Source of the DNA: Roseicyclus marinus
GTDB lineage: Bacteria > Pseudomonadota > Alphaproteobacteria > Rhodobacterales > Rhodobacteraceae
DNA length: 64,000 nt
Direction: 5' to 3'
Assembly (NCBI RefSeq): GCF_030163795.1
Contig: NZ_JASJOF010000002.1
Coordinates: 186,001-250,000 of the forward strand
A program made the position numbers and the translations under genes. Positions 44,851-53,271 of this stretch are shown in pieces (within the stretch, counting starts at the first letter, position 1; each line of letters opens with the position of its first letter). The notes under the pieces are model-generated. The model was given only the letters and a program-made list of their open reading frames with translations. It ran no database searches and was not told the origin of the DNA.

Positions 44851-46647
44851 ATGCAAGTGAACGGATTTCGGCGGCTGCTGGCAATCATGCTGGCGGCGAT
44901 GGTTTATGTAACGCTCGTCCTGCCGGGTCCCGCCCATGCGCAACAGGGCGTCTTCATCCAGATCGAAAGCCACGCCGCCCTGACCGAAGCCGAAAGTCGG
45001 GCGCGCGCCTATGCCCAGATCGTGCCCGATGTGAACGCGTTCCGCGCCAATACCGGGCTTTATGCCGTAGCGCTTGGCCCCTACGCGCCCAATGATGCGC
45101 AGGGGCTGTTGCGGCAGCTGCTGGCCCAAGGGCTGGTGCCGCGCGACAGTTTCGTGGTGACGGGGGAACCCTACGTCACGCAGGTCTATCCGGTGGGGGC
45201 CAATGTCTTGGCCAATCCGGCGCAGACCCTGACGGAACCCGACGCCACACCGCCCAGCATCGAGCAGAGCATCCTGCCGCAGCCCGGCACGCCCGTGGCC
45301 GAAACCGTGATCGAGGAACCTGAGGAAACGCTGCAGCAGGCCCGCCAGAGCGAGGCGCAACTGGACCGCGCGGGGCGCGATGCCCTTCAGATCGCGCTGC
45401 AATGGTTCGGCTTCTACAATTCGACGATCGACGGTGCCTTCGGCCCCGGTACGCGTAATGCCATGTCGTCTTGGCAGGCGGATCGCGGCTTCGAAGCGAC
45501 CGGCGTTCTGACCACGCGCCAACGCGCGCAATTGCTGGAGGAATACAGCTCCGAACTGGCCGCCCTCGGGATGGAAAACGTCACCGAGGAACGGGCCGGG
45601 ATCCGGATCGACCTGCCGCTCGCGATGGTGCGCTTTGCCGATTACAACTTCCCCTTCGTCCAGTACGAGAGCGTCGGTGACAGCGGGGTGCAGGTGCTGC
45701 TGATCAGCCAGCCGGGCGACCGCAACACATTGTTCGGGCTTTACGAGATCATGCAGACGCTCGAGATCGTGCCGCTGGACGGTCAGCGCGAACGGCAGGG
45801 CGACCGGTTCCTTCTGACCGGGCAATCCGACAATTTGCGCAGCCATACCGAGGCGCGGCTGACGGGCGGCGCGGTGAAGGGTTTCACGCTGGTCTGGCCG
45901 CCGGAGCGTGACGCGGAAATCGCCCGCGTCCTGCCGATGATGCGCGACAGCTTTGCCGCGCTTGACGGCGTGCTGGATCCCGGCGCGATCCCCGAGGGCG
46001 TGGAGAACGACATCGACACGATTTCGGGCCTCGACGTGCGGCGGCCCGCACGGGTGCGCTCGGGCTTTTACGTCGATGCTCAGGGCAGTGTCCTGACCAC
46101 GACCGAGGCCGTCGAGGGACAATGCGCGCAGGTGCTGATCGACGAGGCCTACGAGGCCGATATCGCCTATCGCGACGATGCGCTGGGTCTTGCCGTGCTG
46201 CGCCCGCGCCAGCGGCTCGCGCCCATCGCCTTTGCCCAGATGGCCCCCGCCCCCGGGCGGCTGCGCGCCGATGTGGCGGTTGCGGGCTTCCCCTTTGACG
46301 GGGCGCTCGGCACGGCCTCGATGGTCTTCGGCACGCTGGCCGAGTTGCAGGGCATCGACGGCGAACAGACGCTGCAGCGTCTTGCGCTGCCCACCGCCGA
46401 CAGCGAGGCGGGCGGGCCCGTCTTCGACCTGACGGGATCGGTTCTGGGGATGGTGCTGCCGGGCGTCAGCGGGGCGCGCGCCCTGCCCGAGGATGTGACC
46501 CTTGCGCTGCGGGCGGATCAGTTGGGCGATGTCTTCGCCGCGGCGGGGCTGAACCCCACGCTGTCGACACGGACCGAAACCCTCAGCCGTGACAGGCTGG
46601 CGCGGCTTGGGGCCGACATGACCGTGACCGTCACCTGCTGGAACTGA
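44851..46647 (+). CDS. Secreted trypsin-like (probably inactive) protein with peptidoglycan-binding domain
   Basis: 598 residues from the ATG at 44851 (a TTG at 44842 is possible). Signal peptide: [22 protein letters not shown]. Residues about 30-100 look SPOR-like ([20 protein letters not shown]). Residues about 180-235 form a PG_binding_1 domain ([38 protein letters not shown]). The C-terminal part is trypsin-like: [14 protein letters not shown] (about 412-425) stands where the His would be, an Asp pair follows at 442-443, and S518 lies in [12 protein letters not shown]. The catalytic His appears absent. Probably periplasmic; function unknown. Confidence 0.75.
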   Translation: MQVNGFRRLLAIMLAAMVYVTLVLPGPAHAQQGVFIQIESHAALTEAESRARAYAQIVPDVNAFRANTGLYAVALGPYAPNDAQGLLRQLLAQGLVPRDSFVVTGEPYVTQVYPVGANVLANPAQTLTEPDATPPSIEQSILPQPGTPVAETVIEEPEETLQQARQSEAQLDRAGRDALQIALQWFGFYNSTIDGAFGPGTRNAMSSWQADRGFEATGVLTTRQRAQLLEEYSSELAALGMENVTEERAGIRIDLPLAMVRFADYNFPFVQYESVGDSGVQVLLISQPGDRNTLFGLYEIMQTLEIVPLDGQRERQGDRFLLTGQSDNLRSHTEARLTGGAVKGFTLVWPPERDAEIARVLPMMRDSFAALDGVLDPGAIPEGVENDIDTISGLDVRRPARVRSGFYVDAQGSVLTTTEAVEGQCAQVLIDEAYEADIAYRDDALGLAVLRPRQRLAPIAFAQMAPAPGRLRADVAVAGFPFDGALGTASMVFGTLAELQGIDGEQTLQRLALPTADSEAGGPVFDLTGSVLGMVLPGVSGARALPEDVTLALRADQLGDVFAAAGLNPTLSTRTETLSRDRLARLGADMTVTVTCWN

Positions 46648-46657
46648 CCGGACCAAG

Positions 46658-46836
46658 AAAAAGGGGGCCGCAGCGATCGCGCGGCCCCCGGACTGGTTCC
46701 GGACAGGGAAGGTGCAAGACTTACGCAACAGTACCTGGGGTTGCACCACATGATCCGCGTTGGGACATACGCGCGGATCACGCCCCGTCCGGAAGGGGTC
46801 GGCCAGCCTCCGGGTTTGGCACATGAGAGGCCGACC
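46658..46836 (-). ncRNA. Candidate structured RNA with three-way junction and intrinsic terminator
   Basis: Read on the minus strand: stem GGTCGGCC/GGCCGACC (46829-46836 with 46797-46804). Next comes a closing stem of 8 bp, 46787-46794 with 46697-46704 (TTCCGGAC/GTCCGGAA), which encloses a 9-bp hairpin (46772-46780 with 46751-46759) and a 7-bp hairpin (46741-46747 with 46711-46717). Last is a 9-bp terminator stem (46681-46689 with 46663-46671) followed by five U (46662-46658). All pairs are perfect and properly nested, with only 2-7 nt between units. It matches no RNA class I know. It may be independent or processed from the fasciclin mRNA 3' end. Confidence 0.55.
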
Positions 46837-46838
46837 TG

Positions 46839-46868
46839 ACACCGCGAGCGATGGCTGGCGCGCGGTGT
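46839..46868 (-). terminator. Hairpin just after the fasciclin gene
   Basis: ACACCGCG (46839-46846) and CGCGGTGT (46861-46868), 8 bp perfect with a 14-nt loop, beginning 10 bp past the fasciclin stop. No U-run follows. It may stabilise the mRNA 3' end or be a processing site between the gene and the candidate RNA. Confidence 0.45.
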
Positions 46869-46877
46869 TTCGAAAGA

Positions 46878-47432
46878 TCAGTTCGCGTCGGGCAGAAGCA
46901 CCGTGTCGATGACGTGGATCACGCCGTTCGACTGGTCGACATCGGCCTGAGTGACCGTGGCCATCCGGCCCTGTTCGTCCTCGATCATGACGCGACCGTT
47001 GACCATGCGCGCGGTGAAGGTGCAGCCGCCGACGGTCTCGATCGGATGCGCGCCACCCGAGTCGCGGATCATGCCCACGATATCGGTCGAAAAGGCCTCG
47101 GCCGCGACGACGTGGCAGGTCAGGATCTCGACCAGACGGTTGCGGTTGCGCGGCTCCAGAAGGGCGGCGACCTGATCTTGCGGCAGGGCGGCGAAAGCGT
47201 CGTTGACGGGCGCAAAGACGGTGAAGGGACCAGCACTCTGAAGCGTCTCGACAAGGCCCGCGGCCTGAACGGCGGCGACAAGCGTGGTGTGGTCGGCCGA
47301 ATTGACCGCATTCTCAACGATGTTGCGCTCGGGGAACATCGGCGCACCGCCGACCATCGGAACATTCTGTGCGACGGCTGCGCCGGCGATCAGCGTGGCG
47401 GTCAGGGCCGCCGTTAAGGTCGTCTTTTTCAT
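46878..47432 (-). CDS. Secreted fasciclin (FAS1) domain protein
   Basis: 184 residues with a signal peptide (MKKTTLTAALTATLIAGAAVA-QN). One FAS1 domain: HTTLVAAVQAAGLVETLQSA, GPFTVFAPVNDAFAALPQDQ, EILTCHVVAAEAFS, VNGRVMIEDEQGRMATVTQA and SNGVIHVIDTVLLP. FAS1 proteins mediate adhesion and often accompany RskA/SigK-type anti-sigma and sigma genes, as they do here (132 bp upstream). Likely a target of that sigma factor. Confidence 0.92.
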   Translation of the reverse strand: MKKTTLTAALTATLIAGAAVAQNVPMVGGAPMFPERNIVENAVNSADHTTLVAAVQAAGLVETLQSAGPFTVFAPVNDAFAALPQDQVAALLEPRNRNRLVEILTCHVVAAEAFSTDIVGMIRDSGGAHPIETVGGCTFTARMVNGRVMIEDEQGRMATVTQADVDQSNGVIHVIDTVLLPDAN

Positions 47433-47492
47433 GTCGTCTCTCCATCTGTTGGTCTACGACCACCGCCCAAGGTCGGGGGTGGCGATGTCCAA

Positions 47493-47521
47493 ACCACGAA
47501 GAGACGGACCGGAGGGTTTCA
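47493..47521 (-). promoter_or_regulatory. Candidate ECF-type promoter for the fasciclin gene
   Basis: On the minus strand TGAAACC (47521-47515), a 16-bp spacer, then CGTGGT (47498-47493), about 60 bp upstream of the fasciclin start. AAC-containing -35 and CGT-containing -10 elements are typical of ECF sigma factors. Assignment to the adjacent sigma factor is inferred. Confidence 0.35.
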
Positions 47522-47564
47522 GAAAGATCGCAGCGACATGTTCACGCTTGCGTGAGTGCCGCGG

Positions 47565-48329
47565 TCAGAGCGCGACAAGACGGCCCAGCGCAAGGATCGC
47601 ACCGGTGGGCTGGCCGGTGGGGGAACCGCCGACGGGTTCGTCGGAAATGGCGATGGCGGCACCGGCCCCGAACCTTTGCGAGACTTCGGGCGGGGGGGTC
47701 AGCGTGGTCAGAGGCTCTTCCCCCAAGAGGCCGAGCGAGATGGGCGGCGTGCCCTTGTCGAGCACCAGCCAGACCTCTTGCGCGCGGCCGTCGGTCGGGC
47801 CGCCCGCGACACGACGAATTTGCAGGGCGCCGCCCGGTTCGCGGGTCACGGCGAGACCCAGACCCGATCCCTCGAGCGGCAGAATATGCGTCATCAGGAT
47901 CGTGCCGGGCGGGATGCCCCCGATCTCGGTCGCGCCCGCGTCCACGGGCGGCGCATCGGGCCGGTCGAGCACGGGCAGGACGGCCACGCCGACGGCCAAG
48001 GCCGCAACCGCGCCGCTGAGCGCGGTCAGGCCGCGCCAGAAAGCCACCCGATCCCACAGCGAGACGGCCGCCGATGCGGAAGGCGTCCCGGGCGCAATCA
48101 GGGCCATCACCGCGGCCTCGAGCCGCTGCGGCGGGGCAACCGGAGCGACCTCGGCTTCGGCCATGGTGGCGAAACGCGCCTGCCAATCGACCACGGCGCG
48201 CGACAGCACCGGATCGCGCCGCAGGCGCGCCTCGAACGCCGCGCGTTCGGTCCCATCGAGAAGCCCAAGCGCGTATTCCGCGGCAAGAACCTCGTCTTCG
48301 GGCATCTGGTCGTCGGGCCGCCCGGTCAT
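47565..48329 (-). CDS. Anti-sigma factor (RskA-like)
   Basis: 254 residues from the ATG at 48329, overlapping the sigma gene stop by 4 bp. The N-terminal cytoplasmic part (DEVLAAEYALGLLDGTERAA, FEARLRRDPVLSRAVVDWQA) is the anti-sigma K type without a zinc motif. A transmembrane helix (LTALSGAVAALAVGVAVLPVL) leads to a periplasmic RskA domain (VWLVLDKGTPPISLGLLGEE, AIAISDEPVGGSPTGQPTGA). It would hold the ECF sigma factor at the membrane until an outside signal. Confidence 0.9.
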   Translation of the reverse strand: MTGRPDDQMPEDEVLAAEYALGLLDGTERAAFEARLRRDPVLSRAVVDWQARFATMAEAEVAPVAPPQRLEAAVMALIAPGTPSASAAVSLWDRVAFWRGLTALSGAVAALAVGVAVLPVLDRPDAPPVDAGATEIGGIPPGTILMTHILPLEGSGLGLAVTREPGGALQIRRVAGGPTDGRAQEVWLVLDKGTPPISLGLLGEEPLTTLTPPPEVSQRFGAGAAIAISDEPVGGSPTGQPTGAILALGRLVAL

Positions 48330-48868
48330 CGCGACAGGCACTCCTTCAGGCTCAAAAGGCTGCGGCGCAGCCATGTCTTCATTGTATTGAGCGGCACATC
48401 GTGCAACTCGGCCAGTTCCTTGTAGGACTGGCCTTCCAGATAGGCCCCGCGCACCGCGTCGGCGCGATCGGGGGGCAATTCGTCAAGGCAGCCGGAGATC
48501 CGGCGCGCCTCTCCCGCAGCGATGGCGCTGGCCTCGGGCGTGGGCCCGGGTGCGGCCATCGGGGCCACGGCATCCAGATCGGCGGTCGGCGGCCCTTCGG
48601 CACGCAGGCGGTCGATGGCGTGGTTGCGCGCCACCGTGATCAACCATGTCATCGGGCTGTGGCCTGTGACCCGGTACCGGTCGGCGCGGTTCCATATCTT
48701 GACGTAGACCTCTTGCAACACCTCTTCGGCTCTCGACCGATTGACCAACACACGCAGGCAGATGCCGAAAAGTTTCGCCGAGGTTGCGCGATAAAGTTCG
48801 GAAAACGCCTCTTGGTCGCGCAAGGCGACGCGGGACAGGAGGTATTCGAGATGATCGCGGTCAGACAT
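48326..48868 (-). CDS. ECF RNA polymerase sigma factor
   Basis: 180 residues. Region 2: FSELYRATSAKLFGICLRVL, EEVLQEVYVKIWNRADRYRV and MTWLITVARNHAIDRLR. Region 4: LDELPPDRADAVRGAYLEGQ, SYKELAELHDVPLNTMKTWL and RRSLLSLKECL. Group IV sigma factor paired with the coupled RskA-like anti-sigma gene. No copy of the candidate TGAAACC promoter at a usable distance upstream, so autoregulation is not evident. Confidence 0.93.
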   Translation of the reverse strand: MSDRDHLEYLLSRVALRDQEAFSELYRATSAKLFGICLRVLVNRSRAEEVLQEVYVKIWNRADRYRVTGHSPMTWLITVARNHAIDRLRAEGPPTADLDAVAPMAAPGPTPEASAIAAGEARRISGCLDELPPDRADAVRGAYLEGQSYKELAELHDVPLNTMKTWLRRSLLSLKECLSR

Positions 48869-49017
48869 GGCCGCAAGATGCGCGTTTCATGCCTTGCTGA
48901 TAGCGCGGGGCCCCCCGCCTTGACCAGCCCGGTTTTTGTCCCTTCCCCTTGCGGCCCCGGGCGATATGTTGCATCCCCGAGACCACGCCCAAAACCCCAG
49001 CAACACCCGAGGACTTC

Positions 49018-50004
49018 ATGGCAGACGGCAGCTTGAGCATGGACGCGAAACCGACCGAGGAGATCTCGGTCCGCGAGGTGTTCGGCATCGACACCGACAT
49101 GAAGGTCAAGGGGTTCGCCGACCGCAGCGACCGCGTGCCGGAATTGGACAGCACTTACAAGTTCGATCCCGACACGACGATGGCGATCCTGGCGGGCTTT
49201 GGCTACAACCGCCGCGTCATGATCCAGGGCTATCACGGCACCGGCAAGTCGACCCATATCGAACAGGTCGCCGCCCGCCTGAACTGGCCCGCCGTGCGCG
49301 TGAACCTCGACAGCCACATCAGCCGGATCGACCTGATCGGCAAGGATGCGATCAAGCTGCGCGACGGCAAGCAGGTGACCGAATTCCACGAGGGCATCCT
49401 GCCCTGGGCGCTGCGCAATCCCGTCGCCATCGTCTTTGACGAATACGACGCGGGCCGCGCCGACGTGATGTTCGTGATCCAGCGGGTTCTGGAACATGAC
49501 GGCAAGCTGACGCTGCTCGACCAGAACGAGATCATCACGCCGCACAAATATTTCCGTTTGTTTGCAACGGCGAACACCGTGGGGCTTGGTGATACGACCG
49601 GCCTGTACCACGGGGTGCAGCAGATCAACCAGGCGCAGATGGACCGTTGGTCGCTTGTCGCCACGCTGAACTACCTGCGCCACGACGCGGAGGCCGCGAT
49701 CGTTCTGGCCAAGAACCCGCATTACAACACTGAAAAAGGGCGCAAGACCGTGGGCCAGATGGTGACGGTCGCCGATCTGACGCGGACCGCCTTCATGAAT
49801 GGCGAATTGTCGACCGTCATGTCGCCGCGTACGGTCATCACTTGGGCGCAGAATGCCGAAATCTTCCGCGATGTCGGCTATGCGTTCCGCCTGTCCTTCC
49901 TCAACAAATGCGACGAGTTGGAGCGGCAGACGGTCGCCGAATTCTACCAGCGCTGCTTTGATGAGGAATTGCCGGAAAGCGCGGCCTCGATGAGCCTCGG
50001 ATGA
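49018..50004 (+). CDS. cobS: Cobaltochelatase subunit CobS
   Basis: 328 residues from the ATG at 49018. AAA+ ATPase of the CobNST complex that inserts cobalt into hydrogenobyrinate diamide in aerobic cobalamin synthesis. Walker [10 protein letters not shown] (71-79); Walker [18 protein letters not shown]; sensor-type [20 protein letters not shown]. Its partner CobT is encoded 3.3 kb downstream on the same strand; CobN is not in the window. Confidence 0.95.
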   Translation: MADGSLSMDAKPTEEISVREVFGIDTDMKVKGFADRSDRVPELDSTYKFDPDTTMAILAGFGYNRRVMIQGYHGTGKSTHIEQVAARLNWPAVRVNLDSHISRIDLIGKDAIKLRDGKQVTEFHEGILPWALRNPVAIVFDEYDAGRADVMFVIQRVLEHDGKLTLLDQNEIITPHKYFRLFATANTVGLGDTTGLYHGVQQINQAQMDRWSLVATLNYLRHDAEAAIVLAKNPHYNTEKGRKTVGQMVTVADLTRTAFMNGELSTVMSPRTVITWAQNAEIFRDVGYAFRLSFLNKCDELERQTVAEFYQRCFDEELPESAASMSLG

Positions 50005-50411
50005 CGCTGCGGGGTCTTGTTGGGGCGATCTGTTTGGCCGCCCTGCCCGCCCTTGCCCAAGCGCAGGAAACGCCAACTCTGCGCGATGCCGTCGCGGCGG
50101 GCGAGCCACCTGCCTATATCGGGATGCGCTGCGCGGGGTTTTTTGCCGGTGGATTGGCGGTCTTCGGCCCGGATCTGCCCGAGGATCTGCGCGAGCGCAC
50201 CGCGACCTTCATGGGGCTTTTGGTGGTCACGACCGTGCGGACGCTGGAAGAGGGCGGGATCGATCGCACCACGGCCGAGGCGCAGGTGGGCGAGGGCCTG
50301 ATGCAATGGTCGGCCTTTTACGAGACACTGATGCGCGAGACGCCGGATCTCGATGCCGAGCCGCTTTACGTCGCCGACAGCGCCGACTGCCTGTCTGTCG
50401 TGAGCGGCTGA
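50001..50411 (+). CDS. Small secreted hypothetical protein
   Basis: 136 residues, start overlapping the cobS stop as ATGA. Signal peptide [23 protein letters not shown]. The mature part has [20 protein letters not shown] and a final cysteine ([13 protein letters not shown]), so one disulfide is possible. I recognise no family. Translational coupling to cobS implies co-expression but does not show a role in cobalamin synthesis. Confidence 0.75.
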   Translation: MTLRGLVGAICLAALPALAQAQETPTLRDAVAAGEPPAYIGMRCAGFFAGGLAVFGPDLPEDLRERTATFMGLLVVTTVRTLEEGGIDRTTAEAQVGEGLMQWSAFYETLMRETPDLDAEPLYVADSADCLSVVSG

Positions 50412-50450
50412 CGCGCACTGTTCGCAGGGCTTTACGCGACCGGCAAAGTG

Positions 50451-50465
50451 TTAACAAAAGGTTAA
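50451..50465. promoter_or_regulatory. CtrA-type box TTAA-N7-TTAA
   Basis: TTAACAAAAGGTTAA fits the alphaproteobacterial CtrA consensus TTAA-N7-TTAA exactly. A third TTAA lies 16 bp further (50482-50485). The site is 45 bp upstream of the nuclease gene start. CtrA is the master cell-cycle, motility and gene-transfer-agent regulator in this group. AT-rich promoter sequence by chance is the alternative. Confidence 0.45.
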
Positions 50466-50509
50466 TTTTTCGCTCGACAGGTTAAGGTTTGGTGCCCATC
50501 TATCCGGGC

Positions 50510-50947
50510 ATGCAGCACATCCTTAACCTTGCTTTTGCGCTGATCGTCCTTGGCGGTGCAGTCACCCTGACCACCCCCGCCACAGCCAGTACGGACACCC
50601 CGCCCTGCGTCGTCATCCGGGTGGTCGACGGCGATACTGTCGATCTGGACTGCCTCGGCGAAGGCCGGTTTCGCGCGCGGCTGACGGGCTATGACACGCC
50701 CGAAACCCACAACCCGCGCTGTTCGGCCGAAGCTGTCCACGGGCAGGCGGCGACATGGCGTCTGCGGGCGCTGGTCGCGGAGGCCCGCCGGATCGAAGCG
50801 CGGCTGGGAAGATGGGACCGCTACGAGCGGCGGTTGGTGCAATTGTCGGTCGATGGGCGCGACGTCGGCCAACGGCTGATCGCCGAGGGGCTGGCGCTTC
50901 CCTATGATGGCGGGCGCAGGCCCGATTGGTGCGCGCGCCTACGCTGA
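50510..50947 (+). CDS. Secreted thermonuclease-family (SNase-like) protein
   Basis: 145 residues from the ATG at 50510; GTG/TTG codons upstream are possible. Signal peptide in MQHILNLAFALIVLGGAVTL. SNase fold markers: VIRVVDGDTVDLDCLGEGRF, ARLTGYDTPET (calcium Asp and catalytic Arg region), RYERRLVQLSVDGRDVGQRL and IAEGLALPYDGGRRPDWC. The canonical Glu of the DKYGRxLA motif is replaced by the WDRYERRLVQL version; Arg and Asp are kept. Probable periplasmic nuclease, with a CtrA-type box upstream. Confidence 0.85.
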   Translation: MQHILNLAFALIVLGGAVTLTTPATASTDTPPCVVIRVVDGDTVDLDCLGEGRFRARLTGYDTPETHNPRCSAEAVHGQAATWRLRALVAEARRIEARLGRWDRYERRLVQLSVDGRDVGQRLIAEGLALPYDGGRRPDWCARLR

Positions 50948-51021
50948 GGCGCGGTTGGTCTGTGCGCCTGTACAGAGGCGCGGTTGACCCGGCAGCAGGG
51001 CCGGTCCATCGTCGCGTCACC

Positions 51022-51975
51022 ATGACATATCCCACACCCGACGACATCACCGCCGCCGCCGCCCGGATCGCGGGCCGCGTGCGCCGCACCCCCATCTTGC
51101 AGGTGGAGGGCGCGGCGCTGGACCTGCCCTGCCCTGTCACGCTGAAACTGGAACACACGCAGGTCACCGGATCCTTCAAGGTCCGGGGCGCGTTCAACAC
51201 GATGCTGGCGGCGGGCGTGCCGCCTGCGGGCGTCGTCGCGGCCTCGGGCGGGAACCATGGCGCGGCGGTCGCCTATGCGGCGACGGAGTTGGGCCACCGA
51301 TCCGTCATCTTTGTCCCCAAGGCCATCGCCAAGGAGGAAAAGCTGCGCCGGATGCGGATGTTCGGGGCCGAGGTGATCCTGACGGAGGGGTCCGTCGCCG
51401 ATTGCATGGCGGCCTATGCCGCCCATGCGGAGGATACCGGCGCGCTGTCGGTCCATCCCTATGACACCTTCCCGACGCTGGCGGGCCAAGGCACCGTGGC
51501 GCGCGAGATCGAAGCGCAGATGACCGAGGGCGAGGCTGGCGGGATCGACACGATCCTTGTCTCGACCGGCGGCGGCGGGCTGATCGGGGGCGTGGCCGCG
51601 TGGTTCCGGGACCGGGTGAAAGTGGTGTCGGTCGAGACGCATGACACCAACACGCTCGAACGCTCGCTGCGCGAGGGGCCGGAGTTCAGCGCCAGCCCCT
51701 CGGGCGTGGCCGCCAGTTCGTTGGGCGGGCCGAGGTTGGGCGTGATGTCCTATGACGTGATCCGCGATTTCGTCGATCAGGCGATCCTTGTGGACGATGC
51801 CGCCGTATATGACGCGGCCAAGCGCCTTTGGGAGGCCACGCGGCTGATCGGGGAACCGGGTGCGGCCGTGGCGCTGGCGGCGCTGACCTCGGGCGCCTAT
51901 GTGCCGGAGCCGGGCGAGCGGGTCTGTGTGCTGCTGTGTGGGGGGAATGCGGAACCCGGTTGGTTCGGGGGGTAA
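51022..51975 (+). CDS. Threonine/serine dehydratase-like PLP enzyme
   Basis: 317 residues from the ATG at 51022. Fold type II PLP enzyme: lysine in GSFKVRGAFN, ASGGNHGAAVAYAATELG (PLP phosphate loop) and STGGGGLIGGVAAWF. Motifs fit threonine ammonia-lyase, serine dehydratase or serine racemase of the catabolic type, with no ACT regulatory domain. It ends at CVLLCGGNAEPGWFG, close to the family end. Substrate cannot be fixed from sequence alone. Confidence 0.88.
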   Translation: MTYPTPDDITAAAARIAGRVRRTPILQVEGAALDLPCPVTLKLEHTQVTGSFKVRGAFNTMLAAGVPPAGVVAASGGNHGAAVAYAATELGHRSVIFVPKAIAKEEKLRRMRMFGAEVILTEGSVADCMAAYAAHAEDTGALSVHPYDTFPTLAGQGTVAREIEAQMTEGEAGGIDTILVSTGGGGLIGGVAAWFRDRVKVVSVETHDTNTLERSLREGPEFSASPSGVAASSLGGPRLGVMSYDVIRDFVDQAILVDDAAVYDAAKRLWEATRLIGEPGAAVALAALTSGAYVPEPGERVCVLLCGGNAEPGWFGG

Positions 51976-52086
51976 GGGGCCCCGTATGTGATGGTCGGGA
52001 CGCCCTTGTCGCGGTGAGACCACGACCATTCCGGCCAGAGAACCACCGCGCGGTCGCAGCGGCCCGGAAGGCCCTGTATCCACCGC

Positions 52087-53100
52087 TCAATCCGCGAGCA
52101 ATTGGTCCACCGCCTTGCGGATCGCGATCAGATCCTCGTGCGAATTCTGCGGGTTACCGGCACGGTGTCCCCAATTCGAGCGGATGGGCCGAAGCTCTGC
52201 ATTCGGCATCATGGCGGTTTCGATCCGGCTGTCCTCGACCGTGAAATAGAGGTCTGTTGTCGAGGGCATGATGATGGACGGCGCTGTGATCGCGCCGAGG
52301 GCAGCCTCGAGGTTGCCGCCGAAGACGGCATTGTCGGAAATATCGGAGTCGATCCAAGTCTGGATCATCGACAACAGATCCATCGGATCGCGGCGCAGGA
52401 AATTCCCCTCCCAGGCGCGGGTCACGTAATCCTCGCGCGAGGTGAAGCCCGCGTCGGCCCACAGTTCTTCGCGGTAAAACGCTTGGCTCAACGCCCATCC
52501 CGCATAGACGCGCGCGAATGCCCGCAGACCGCGGATCGGACGTTGGGTGAACCATTCGCCGTTCCAGCCGGGATCGGCCGTCAGCGCGGCGCGCAAACCC
52601 TCGAGAAAGAGCTTGTTGTGCGGGCTGGTGCGGGCGGAGGTACAGGTTGCGCAAATGCGCGCGACCCGGTCCGGATGGAGCGCGCCCCAGTGCAGCGCCT
52701 GCTGACCGCCCATCGACCAGCCATAAATCAGGGCGATACGCTCGACCCCGAGCACCTCTCGCAACAGGCGGTCTTGCGCCGCGATGTTGTCGAGGTGTGA
52801 AAATGTGGGCGCGCGACCATGCGTGAATGGATCGGCAAATGTGCTTGGGCTGCTCGACAGCCCATTCCCCAACTGGTTGGGGATCACGATGCAGTAGCGT
52901 TCCGGATCGAGGATGCCTTTCGGACCGATCAGCCAGTCGATGTCGGAATGCTGCGCCCCGTAGGACGTGGGGTAGAGGATCAGGTTCGACCTCTGCGCGT
53001 TCAACTGTCCGTAGGTTTTGTAGGCAAGGTGAAGAGAGGGGACGACCACACCACAGGCAAGCCTGGTGGGACCAAGATTGAAGGTCTCGTGATCGGTCAT
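52087..53100 (-). CDS. MetX/MekB-like alpha/beta hydrolase (homoserine O-acetyltransferase family)
   Basis: 337 residues from the ATG at 53100. MetX-type alpha/beta hydrolase: nucleophile S129 in IYGWSMGGQQALHWGALHPD, TTDLYFTVED (Asp) and RSNWGHRAGNP (His). Opening FNLGPTRLACGVVVPSLHLA, YKTYGQLNAQRSNLILYPTS and NQLGNGLSSSPST follow the family. It is 40 or so residues shorter than classical MetX, and the nucleophile and histidine motifs resemble the MekB-type esterases, so either homoserine acetylation or ester hydrolysis is possible. Opposite strand between the dehydratase and cobT genes. Confidence 0.75.
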   Translation of the reverse strand: MTDHETFNLGPTRLACGVVVPSLHLAYKTYGQLNAQRSNLILYPTSYGAQHSDIDWLIGPKGILDPERYCIVIPNQLGNGLSSSPSTFADPFTHGRAPTFSHLDNIAAQDRLLREVLGVERIALIYGWSMGGQQALHWGALHPDRVARICATCTSARTSPHNKLFLEGLRAALTADPGWNGEWFTQRPIRGLRAFARVYAGWALSQAFYREELWADAGFTSREDYVTRAWEGNFLRRDPMDLLSMIQTWIDSDISDNAVFGGNLEAALGAITAPSIIMPSTTDLYFTVEDSRIETAMMPNAELRPIRSNWGHRAGNPQNSHEDLIAIRKAVDQLLAD

Positions 53101-53271
53101 ACCGGTGCCTTTCGGTGAACTGAAGGGAAACGGTAGAGAGCGGGAAGAACCCTGTCCACAGGTCAGCTTGGGCAAGCCTGCCAGGACGGGAGATTGTCTT
53201 GACCACCGGGGGCGGCCGGACCTGCGCGACGGCCCTTGCCCTCCCCCCGCCTTCGCGCCACATTCCCGGCC

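Noticed and set aside
46690-46840. tRNA, tmRNA, SRP RNA, 6S RNA or RNase P RNA
   Set aside because: No T-loop, no CCA end, no SRP GGAA-type domain, no 6S long rod and no RNase P conserved blocks; the fold is a different three-way junction.
53101-53271. SAM-II riboswitch upstream of the MetX-like gene
   Set aside because: No SAM-II core sequence on the minus strand; only short imperfect hairpins.
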